Positions 12,453 to 19,170 of a stretch of DNA of 20,241 bases are shown here, in pieces. The stretch lies in NCBI GenBank assembly GCA_016179165.1, contig JACORX010000327.1, positions 1 through 20,241 on the forward strand, written 5' to 3'. The stretch comes from Candidatus Rokuibacteriota bacterium (GTDB lineage: Bacteria > Methylomirabilota > Methylomirabilia > Rokubacteriales > CSP1-6). The notes beneath the pieces were generated by a model, which was not told where the DNA came from, made no database searches, and worked only from the letters and a program-made list of their open reading frames with translations. Within the stretch, counting starts at the first letter, position 1; each line of letters starts with the position of its first letter. The translations under genes and the position numbers were made by a program.

Positions 12453-14432
12453 GTGAGGACGAAGGCGCCGAACCTCGGCTTCGCCGAGATCGTGGAGTCG
12501 GGCGCTGACGTCCTTGACGTCGCCAGCGCGGCGCCGGGGCCGCGCGGCAGCCTGCCGCTCACGGTCGAGATGCTCCGCGACGGCCCGAGCGGTGACATCT
12601 TCGGGCTGACGCAGAACGCGGGCATGGGCTGGGACCCGCGTGAGCTGGGCCGTCCGCAGTACCTCATGCTCTCGACACAGGGCGGCGTGCGCGCCGCCGA
12701 TGGCCGGCCCATCGCCCTCGGGTATCACACGGGGCACTGGGAGGTCGGGCTCCTCATGCAGGCCGCGGCCGAGGAGCTGGCGCGCCTCGAGTGCCTGCCC
12801 TTCGCCGCCTTCTGCTCGGATCCCTGTGACGGGCGCACGCAGGGGACAACGGGCATGATGGACAGCCTCGCCTATCGCAACGACGCGGCGATCGTCTTCC
12901 GGAGGCTCATCCGCTCCTTGCCGACCCGGAAGGGCGTCCTCGGCATCGCCACCTGCGACAAGGGCCTGCCCGCCATGATGCTGGCGCTCTCGGCCATGCG
13001 CGACCTGCCCTGCGTGCTGGTGCCAGGCGGCGTGACGCTGCCGCCGACCGATGGCGAGGACGCGGGTAAAGTCCAGAGCATCGGTGCCCGCTTCGCCCAG
13101 GGCGAGCTGACCCTCGAAGAGGCGAGCGATCTCGGCTGCCGCGCCTGCGGCTCCCCGGGCGGCGGCTGCCAGTTCCTCGGCACCGCGGCGACTTCTCAAG
13201 TGGTGGCTGAAGCCCTCGGCCTCTCGCTGCCGCATTCTGCGCTGGCGCCTTCGGGCCAGCCCATCTGGCTCGACATGGCCCGGCGCTCCGCGCGCGCGAT
13301 GGTCAGCCTTCAGGCGCGCGGCCTCGCCACGCGCGACGTCGTGACGGACGCGGCAGTGCGCAACGCGATGGCCGTCCACGCGGCCTTCGGCGGCTCGACG
13401 AATCTCCTCCTCCATCTGCCGGCGGCGGCGCACGCCGCGGGACTCAGGCGCCCGACGGTGGAGGACTGGACCGAGGTCAACCGCCGCGTTCCCCGGCTGG
13501 TGGACGCGCTGCCCAACGGGCCGCGCAATCATCCCACCGTGCGCGTCTTTCTCGCCGGCGGCGTGCCCGAGGTGATGCTGCACCTTCGCCGTGAGGGATT
13601 GCTGGATCTCAGCGTGCTGACGGTGTCGGGCGACACGCTCGGGCGCGTGCTCGACTGGTGGGAGGGCTCGGAGCGGCGGCGCATGCTTCGCGAGCGCCTG
13701 CGGGCCGCCGACGGCGTGGATCCCGACGACGTCATCATGAGCCCCGAGCGCGCCCGCAAGGCCGGGCTCACGAGCACCGTGACCTTTCCGCGCGGCAATC
13801 TCGCGCCCGAGGGCTCGGTGATCAAGAGCACGGCGATCGATCCCTCGGTGGTGGATGCCGACGGCGTCTACCGAAAGACCGGCCCGGCGCGCGTCTTCAC
13901 GCGCGAGCGCGACGCCATCGCGGCCATCAAGAGCCAGGGCCCGGGCCGCCTGAGGCCGGGCGACGTCCTCGTCCTGATCTGCCGTGGCCCCTTGGGGGCG
14001 GGGATGGAGGAGATCTACCAGATCACGTCCGCCCTCAAGCACCTGTCGTGGGGAAAGGACGTCGCGGTGATCACCGACGCGCGCTTCTCCGGCGTCTCCA
14101 CGGGCGCCTGCATCGGCCACGTCGGGCCCGAGGCGCTGGCGGGCGGGCCCATCGGCCGCGTCGTGGAGGGCGACCTGGTCCGCATCGTGGTGGACAGGAA
14201 CCGCCTCGAGGGCAGCGTGGACCTCGTCGGCCACGGCGAGAACGCCTTCGGACCCGAGGAAGGTGAGCGCGTGCTGGCGAGCCGGCCGCCCCGCCCGGAC
14301 CTGGCGCCCGATCCGGACCTGCCCGAGGACACGCGGCTGTGGGCGCTGCTCCAGCAGGCGGGGGGCGGGACCTGGGGCGGCTGCGTGTACGACGTGGACG
14401 CGATCGCGGCCGCCCTCGCGCGAAAAGCCTAG
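12453..14432 (+). CDS. yjhG: D-xylonate dehydratase, YjhG/YagF type (IlvD/Edd family, 659 aa)
   Basis: A large dehydratase closely resembling E. coli YjhG/YagF along its whole length. Matching blocks include SGDIFGLTQNAGMGW, SDPCDGRTQGTTGMMDSL, GIATCDKGLPAMM, CRACGSPGGGCQFLGTAATSQVVAE, AAFGGSTNLLLHLPA, ITDARFSGVSTGACIGHVGPEALAGGP and the C-terminal DTRLWALLQQAGGGTWGG. The cysteines in DPCDG, ATCDKG and GGGCQF are those expected for the Fe-S cluster of this family. The enzyme removes water from D-xylonate to give 2-dehydro-3-deoxy-pentonate. TTG at 12441 and GTG at 12453 are both possible starts; GTG is preferred since it gives VRTKAPNLG and a length close to E. coli YjhG. There is no good ribosome site. 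The remains of a DapA-family gene nearby could be its former pathway partner. An intact aldolase is not in view. Confidence 0.9.
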   Translation: MRTKAPNLGFAEIVESGADVLDVASAAPGPRGSLPLTVEMLRDGPSGDIFGLTQNAGMGWDPRELGRPQYLMLSTQGGVRAADGRPIALGYHTGHWEVGLLMQAAAEELARLECLPFAAFCSDPCDGRTQGTTGMMDSLAYRNDAAIVFRRLIRSLPTRKGVLGIATCDKGLPAMMLALSAMRDLPCVLVPGGVTLPPTDGEDAGKVQSIGARFAQGELTLEEASDLGCRACGSPGGGCQFLGTAATSQVVAEALGLSLPHSALAPSGQPIWLDMARRSARAMVSLQARGLATRDVVTDAAVRNAMAVHAAFGGSTNLLLHLPAAAHAAGLRRPTVEDWTEVNRRVPRLVDALPNGPRNHPTVRVFLAGGVPEVMLHLRREGLLDLSVLTVSGDTLGRVLDWWEGSERRRMLRERLRAADGVDPDDVIMSPERARKAGLTSTVTFPRGNLAPEGSVIKSTAIDPSVVDADGVYRKTGPARVFTRERDAIAAIKSQGPGRLRPGDVLVLICRGPLGAGMEEIYQITSALKHLSWGKDVAVITDARFSGVSTGACIGHVGPEALAGGPIGRVVEGDLVRIVVDRNRLEGSVDLVGHGENAFGPEEGERVLASRPPRPDLAPDPDLPEDTRLWALLQQAGGGTWGGCVYDVDAIAAALARKA

Positions 14433-14485
14433 TGCGCGAAAAGGCCAGCTGACTGAGAACGGGTTCTATGTTATCTACGCAAGAA

Positions 14486-14493
14486 AAGGAGGG
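14486..14493 (+). promoter_or_regulatory. Shine-Dalgarno site that fixes the DUF362 start
   Basis: AAGGAGGG precedes ATG 14497 by three bases (AGGAGG core by four). It is the strongest ribosome site in the region and rules out the longer in-frame starts inside the dehydratase gene. Confidence 0.75.
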
Positions 14494-14496
14494 TCT

Positions 14497-15846
14497 ATGA
14501 CTTCCACCGTGTACTACATGAATGCCCGGAGTGCCTCGCTTGAGACGGGCCTGGTGCCCAAGCTACTGGCCGTGTTCGACGCGGCCGGTTTCGACAAGCT
14601 CATCAAGCCGAAGGACGTGGTGGCCATAAAGACCCACTGCGGAGAGTGGAACAACACCGGCTATCTGCGCCCCGTGTACGCTCGGGCCCTGGCAGACCGG
14701 GTCAAGAGCCTGGGCGGAAGACCCTTCGTGTGCGACACGACGACGCTGCCGTACAGCCCCTACGCCAGCCGCGTCACCGAACTGGACTTCCTCACCACGG
14801 CCGAGCGCAACGGATTCAGTCCCGCCGTTCTGGGGTGCCCGTTCATATGCGCCGATGGATTCATGGGGACCGACGACTACCGGGTTGACCTTCCGGAAGG
14901 GTACATCCTCAAGGAGGCTTACATTGCGACGGCGATCGCCGCGGCCGACGTCCTCATCACGTTGACCCATTTCAAGGGCCACATGATGGGCGTCATCGGA
15001 GGAGCCATCAAGAATCTCGGCATCGGCGCGCAGTCCAAGCGGGGCAAGTTCAACGTCCACATGGGCGGCCATCCGCGCTATGGCTTCAGCGGGTCGGCGA
15101 CGCTTCACCCGGAGAAGCTCGCGGGCTTCAATGGCGGAAACGGCGGGAAATGGCTGGAAGACCTCTGCCCTTTCGGCCTCGTGCACGTCATGGACAAGTC
15201 CATCGAATGGGATCAGGAGCACTGCCCCACCTGCCGCGCCTGCATGGGTCCCATGACCAGTAGCGGTGTCCTGGAGGTGCACAACGCCAACCAGGAAGCC
15301 GCCAATGCCGCCATCGCCGATGCCTGCCTCGGCGCCATCAAGGCCGTGGGCAAGGGAAAGGTCGCGTTCATCAACCTGGCCCTGGATCTCACGCCGGGCT
15401 GTGACTGCCAGGGCTTCAGCGACATGCCCATCGTCCCGAATCTGGGCGTCTTCGCCAGCTATGACCCGGTGGCGATTGACAAGGCATGCATCGACAAGGC
15501 GACGAGTGCCATCGGGATCTCCGGCTCCACGGCTGGCGACAAGGGGGTGCTGCACGCGGGCGAGCGCAAGTTCGAGGCGTGCTCTTCCCGGGCACCAGGT
15601 GTCAGCGAAGAGATCCAGCTTGCCACCGGCGAGATCATCGGGCTGGGAAGCAGGCAGTACGAACTGGTAGAGGTCGCTCAGGGAAAGGCGGAGGACTTCG
15701 CATTTTCGCCTGATTCGCGCCCGGTCGGGTTGCGATTCCGCGAGAAGTTCGCCAAGTTCTCGCCCTTCCCCTACGACCGTCACGACGGCAAGGGCTTTCT
15801 GCGGAAGGACGAGGTGGACCTGGACCGGGTCAACCCCGGCCGGTGA
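14497..15846 (+). CDS. DUF362 domain protein with cysteine clusters (449 aa)
   Basis: A DUF362 protein, the family related to ferredoxin-linked and Fe-S proteins of unsettled function. Family signatures are VVAIKTHCGEWNNTGYLRP (about residues 42-60), LITLTHFKGHMMGVIGGAIKNLGIGAQSKRGK (about 152-185), and FASYDPVAIDKACIDKAT. Two cysteine groups could bind metal or an Fe-S cluster: Cys243-X2-Cys246-X2-Cys249 in EHCPTCRACMGP, and Cys302-X-Cys304 in GCDCQGF. The usual separate 4Fe-4S ferredoxin domain is absent. The start is fixed by AAGGAGGG at 14486-14493, close before the ATG; the open frame extends upstream through the dehydratase end but has no signal there. It is 64 bases after the dehydratase stop and may share its transcript. 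Function is unknown. Confidence 0.88.
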   Translation: MTSTVYYMNARSASLETGLVPKLLAVFDAAGFDKLIKPKDVVAIKTHCGEWNNTGYLRPVYARALADRVKSLGGRPFVCDTTTLPYSPYASRVTELDFLTTAERNGFSPAVLGCPFICADGFMGTDDYRVDLPEGYILKEAYIATAIAAADVLITLTHFKGHMMGVIGGAIKNLGIGAQSKRGKFNVHMGGHPRYGFSGSATLHPEKLAGFNGGNGGKWLEDLCPFGLVHVMDKSIEWDQEHCPTCRACMGPMTSSGVLEVHNANQEAANAAIADACLGAIKAVGKGKVAFINLALDLTPGCDCQGFSDMPIVPNLGVFASYDPVAIDKACIDKATSAIGISGSTAGDKGVLHAGERKFEACSSRAPGVSEEIQLATGEIIGLGSRQYELVEVAQGKAEDFAFSPDSRPVGLRFREKFAKFSPFPYDRHDGKGFLRKDEVDLDRVNPGR

Positions 15847-15867
15847 TGCCGAACGAAGCACAACCCA

Positions 15868-15932
15868 GTGATTCGAGGTCCCGATTTGACCTTTGACCTC
15901 TGATCCCTGCGCTGTCACTATCGGCGCCGGGT
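15868..15932. repeat. REP-like hairpin element, copy B
   Basis: This is the diverged partner of the block at 10672-10730, with the same ordered motifs GTGATTC, GGTCCCGATT, GACC, CTGATCCC and ATCGGC. Its stem is GAGGTC (15875-15880) with GACCTC (15895-15900) around a 14-base loop. A possible promoter, TTGACC (15893-15898) and CACTAT (15916-15921) 17 bases apart, overlaps it and would serve the following operon, but copy A does not preserve it. Confidence 0.65.
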
Positions 15933-15950
15933 GGGCATGGAGACCGATTC

Positions 15951-16946
15951 GTGACCGACGATCGACAGACCGATCGAGTGCCGCCGGATGACGGCGCGCA
16001 AGGTCGCGTGATCGCCCCACGGATAGGCACGCTCGGGTTCGTCGGGCTCGGCGCGATGGGCAGCCGCATGGTGAAGCGCCTGCTCGGGGCCGGTCACGAG
16101 GTGCGTGGCTACAACCGGACGCGCTCGCGGGCGGAGGCTCTCGTGGCGGCTGGCATGCTGACGGCCGACTCGCCTCGCGCGGCCGCCGACGGCGCCCTAG
16201 CGGTACTGAGCTGCGTCGCCGACACGGCGGCGCTCCGGGCCGTCGCGCTCGGGCCGGATGGCATCCTGACCGGACTTGCCTCCGGCGCGGTGTGGATCGA
16301 GATGAGCACCGTGAGCCCGAGTTTCACGCGCGAGCTGGCGGCGGCCGCCGAGGAGCGCGGCGCCATCCTGCTCGACTCGCCGGTCTCGGGGGGCGTCGGC
16401 ACCGTCGAGCAGGGGCAGCTCTCGATCTACGTCGGCGGCGACATGGCGGCGCTCGACCGCGTGCGCCCGTATCTTCAGGTACTCGGACCCACGATCACCC
16501 GCGTCGGACCGGTCGGCTCCGCGGTGACGATGAAGGTCGCCATCAACCTGGCGGCGCCCGTTCAGATGCTGGCCTTCTCCGAATCGGTGCTGCTCGCCGA
16601 GAAGGCGGGGATCGACCGGAAAGCGGCGGTCGAGGCCGTGCTCAAGAGCGTCATGGCCTCGCCGATGCTGAAGTACCGCGGCCCGTTCGTCCTCGACCTT
16701 CCCGAGGAGCCGTGGTTCAACGTGTCGATGATGCAAAAGGACGCGCAGCTCGCGCTGGAGCTGGCGCGCGAGCTGGCGATGCCGCTGCCGACCACCGCCG
16801 TCGCCAACGAGATGTTGTCGGCGGCGCGCAGCGCCGGCCTCGCGGGCGAGGATTTTGCGGCGGTCTTTCACGTCCTCGCCGGCATGAGCGGCCTCGGCAA
16901 ACAGGGCCAAACTTTACCCCGAACCCCGCGCGCAGGAGGACAGTGA
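15951..16946 (+). CDS. NAD(P)-dependent beta-hydroxyacid dehydrogenase (3-hydroxyisobutyrate dehydrogenase/tartronate semialdehyde reductase family, 331 aa)
   Basis: A member of the 3-hydroxyacid dehydrogenase family. The Rossmann motif GFVGLGAMGSRM begins about residue 28, after a 24-residue hydrophilic extension. The substrate-binding segment is LLDSPVSGGVGTVEQGQLSIYVGG, a close match to the family signature DAPVSGGxxGA. The catalytic lysine is Lys195 in GSAVTMKVAINLA, with Asn199 four residues later. The C-terminal half is the usual all-helical domain. It oxidises a 3-hydroxyacid to the semialdehyde or does the reverse; the exact substrate is open. The GTG start at 15951 has GGAG 8 nt upstream; starts further in, before the Rossmann strand, are possible. 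It is the first gene of a tight operon, and its TGA overlaps the next ATG as TGATG. Confidence 0.9.
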   Translation: MTDDRQTDRVPPDDGAQGRVIAPRIGTLGFVGLGAMGSRMVKRLLGAGHEVRGYNRTRSRAEALVAAGMLTADSPRAAADGALAVLSCVADTAALRAVALGPDGILTGLASGAVWIEMSTVSPSFTRELAAAAEERGAILLDSPVSGGVGTVEQGQLSIYVGGDMAALDRVRPYLQVLGPTITRVGPVGSAVTMKVAINLAAPVQMLAFSESVLLAEKAGIDRKAAVEAVLKSVMASPMLKYRGPFVLDLPEEPWFNVSMMQKDAQLALELARELAMPLPTTAVANEMLSAARSAGLAGEDFAAVFHVLAGMSGLGKQGQTLPRTPRAGGQ

Positions 16947-18253
16947 TGGCGGTGCGCACGCACGGAATGATGGCGGTGGACTGGGAAGAGCGCGTGAACT
17001 TCGACCGGCTCCGGAGCGAGCGGCTCGCGCGCGCCACGGCGCAGCTCGAGGCCTCGGAATGCGGCGGCCTGCTGTGCTTCGACATGTACAACATCCGCTA
17101 CATCACGAGCACCAACATCGGCGAGTGGGCCCGCGACAAGCTGTCGCGCTTCACGCTCTTGCCGCGCGGGGCCGCGCCGATCATGTGGGACTTCGGCTCG
17201 GCGGCCCGGCACCACGAGCTCTACTGCCCGTGGCTGGGCGACGGCCGGTCGCGGGCCGGCATCTCGCTGCTGCGCGGCGCCATGACGCCCGATACCGGGG
17301 TAGCCGAGGACGTTGCTCGGAAGATCAAGCGGGAGCTCGAGGCGCTCGGCCTCCACAAGGCGCCGCTCGCGGTAGACGTCATCGAGCTGCCGATCCACGC
17401 CGCCCTGCTGAAGGAGGGCGTGACCGTCGTCGACGGCCAGCAGCTCATGCAGGCTGCCCGCCGCATCAAGACGCGTGACGAGATGGTGCTCATGAACACG
17501 GCGGCCATGATGGTCGACGCCACCTACGAAGAGCTCTACCGGGCGATGCGTCCCGGCGTCGCGGAAAACGAGCTGGTGGCGCTGGCCGCCAAGACGCTCT
17601 ACGGCATGGGCTCCGAGGACGTGGAGGGGGTCAACGCCATCGGCGGCGAGCGCTGCAGCCCGCACCCGCACATCTTCTCCGACCGCGTGCTGCGTCCCGG
17701 CGATCCCGCGTATTACGACATCATCCAGTCGTACATGGGCTACCGCACGTGCTACTACCGCACGTTCGCGGTGGGCAGCGGCTCGCCGGCGCTCGCGGAA
17801 GCCTACAAGCGTTGCCGCGAATACCTCGACATGGCCATCGCGATCATGAAGCCCGGCATCACGACCGCCGACATCGCGAGCCTCTGGCCTCGCGCGCAGG
17901 AGTTCGGCTTCCCCAACGAGGAATCGTGCTTCGGCCTGCAGTACGGCCACGGCGTCGGGCTCTCCGTGTGGGAGCAGCCGGTCATCAGCCGGCTCGTGTC
18001 GCTCGATCATCCGGTGACGATCGAGGCCGGAATGGTCATCGCCCTGGAGACGTTCTGGCCGGCGTCCGACGGTTGGTCGGCGGCCCGCATCGAGGAGGAA
18101 GTCCTCGTCACCGAGACGGGCCACGAGATACTCACCCGGTTTCCGGCCGAGACGCTCCTCGTCGCCGGCGCGCCCTACTGGACCGGAACAGGGCCGCTGC
18201 CGGCGACGCGCGAGCTCGAGCCTGGCGGCAACGGCGGTGGGCTCGGGCGCTGA
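16946..18253 (+). CDS. M24 peptidase-fold (pita-bread) protein with altered metal site (435 aa)
   Basis: A two-domain M24 protein of the Xaa-Pro aminopeptidase/creatinase/DddP type. The N-terminal domain has GGLLCFDMYNIRYITSTNIGEWA and IMWDFGSA. The C-terminal pita-bread domain begins about residue 170 (RRIKTRDEMVLMNTAAMM). Metal ligands Asp258 (AYYDII), His335 (YGHGVGLS), Glu368 (IALETF) and Glu383 (ARIEEEVLVTETG) are present. The second aspartate, normally in a GYxxDxTRT context, is Cys269 in GYRTCYYRTF. The canonical dinuclear site is therefore incomplete, so ordinary aminopeptidase activity is doubtful and a lyase, amidohydrolase or non-metal role is possible. AGGAGG lies 6 nt before the ATG, which overlaps the preceding stop. 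The neighbours point to small-molecule catabolism and not peptide trimming. Confidence 0.88.
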   Translation: MAVRTHGMMAVDWEERVNFDRLRSERLARATAQLEASECGGLLCFDMYNIRYITSTNIGEWARDKLSRFTLLPRGAAPIMWDFGSAARHHELYCPWLGDGRSRAGISLLRGAMTPDTGVAEDVARKIKRELEALGLHKAPLAVDVIELPIHAALLKEGVTVVDGQQLMQAARRIKTRDEMVLMNTAAMMVDATYEELYRAMRPGVAENELVALAAKTLYGMGSEDVEGVNAIGGERCSPHPHIFSDRVLRPGDPAYYDIIQSYMGYRTCYYRTFAVGSGSPALAEAYKRCREYLDMAIAIMKPGITTADIASLWPRAQEFGFPNEESCFGLQYGHGVGLSVWEQPVISRLVSLDHPVTIEAGMVIALETFWPASDGWSAARIEEEVLVTETGHEILTRFPAETLLVAGAPYWTGTGPLPATRELEPGGNGGGLGR

Positions 18254-18267
18254 GAGAGAGGATGCCC

Positions 18268-19170
18268 ATGAAAATCGGTATCGCGCTGCCCGCGCAGGTG
18301 GCGGGTGTCACGAAGCGGGATGTGCTCGGGTTCGCCCACCGGGCCGAGCGTCACGGGCTGGACTCGCTGTGGGTCCTCGACCGGCTCGTCTATCCGAGCC
18401 TGGCGCCGCTGCCCTTGCTGGCGGCGGCGGCGGCGGTGACGGAGCGGGTGCGCCTGGGAACCTCCATCCTGCTCGGCACGCTGTGGAATCCGATGCTGCT
18501 CGCCAAGGAAGCGGCCACGGTCCAGCGCTTGAGCGACGGCCGGTTGATCCTCGGCATGGCCATCGGTGCTCGCGACGCCGACTTCGAGGCTGCCGGCGTG
18601 CCCATCAAGACACGCCCGCGCCGGCTCGAGGAGACCGTGGCGCTGCTGCGTGAGGCGATGGCCGGCAAGGCCGTGGACCACCAGGGCCGCACGTTCCAGA
18701 TCACGGTGGGCCCTCTCGCGCTGCCCGACGCGCCGCCGCCGCCGATCTGGCTCGGCGGCTTCGCCGAGGACGCGATCCGCCGCGCGGTGCGTCTGGGTGA
18801 CGGGTTCGTCGTCGGCGGGCGCGGGCCCGACTACGGCCGCGAGGCGGTGCCGCTCGTGAGAAAGCTCGCCGCCGAGGCCGGCAAGGACCCGGCGCGCTTC
18901 CCGATCGCGGCGCTGATGTACGCCTGCTTCGATCAGGACCCCGCGCGCGCCACCAAGACGATGACCGACTACATCACCGGCTACTACGGCAGGATGATCT
19001 TCGACCCGGCCAAGAACGCGATCTGCGGCGGTACGCGCGAAGCCGTCGCCCGTATCGGCGACTACGCCGCCGTCGGTGTCGATACGCTCGTGATCGTGCC
19101 GGTCACGCGCGACCCTGAACAGGTCGATCGCCTCGCCGAGGCGGTGGCCGCACGAGGAGGACAGAAATGA
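18268..19170 (+). CDS. LLM class flavin-dependent oxidoreductase, short F420-type branch (300 aa)
   Basis: A luciferase-like TIM-barrel oxidoreductase. Typical segments are MKIGIALPAQVAGV, FAHRAERHGLDSLWVLDRLVYPS (about residues 22-44), VTERVRLGTSILLGTLWNPMLLAKEAATVQRLSDGRLILGMAIG (about 63-107), IWLGGFAEDAIRRAVRLGDGFVVGG and a C-terminal GVDTLVIVPV. The length of about 300 suits the F420/FMN-dependent short subgroup and it is clearly different from the 370-aa enzyme at the left edge. ATG 18268 is chosen because GAGAGAGG ends 6 nt before it; ATG 18262 would touch that site. It begins 14 bases after the M24 stop and ends in ATGA, overlapping the binding-protein start by 4 bases. The substrate is unknown; operon context suggests the compound captured by that binding protein. 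Confidence 0.9.
   Translation: MKIGIALPAQVAGVTKRDVLGFAHRAERHGLDSLWVLDRLVYPSLAPLPLLAAAAAVTERVRLGTSILLGTLWNPMLLAKEAATVQRLSDGRLILGMAIGARDADFEAAGVPIKTRPRRLEETVALLREAMAGKAVDHQGRTFQITVGPLALPDAPPPPIWLGGFAEDAIRRAVRLGDGFVVGGRGPDYGREAVPLVRKLAAEAGKDPARFPIAALMYACFDQDPARATKTMTDYITGYYGRMIFDPAKNAICGGTREAVARIGDYAAVGVDTLVIVPVTRDPEQVDRLAEAVAARGGQK

Noticed and set aside
11592..14234. An 880-codon open frame on the minus strand spanning the dehydratase and vapC
   Set aside because: Only its last 129 codons are a real gene (VapC). The rest is antisense to the strongly supported dehydratase and is open because of high GC and codon bias; it contains no recognisable domain.
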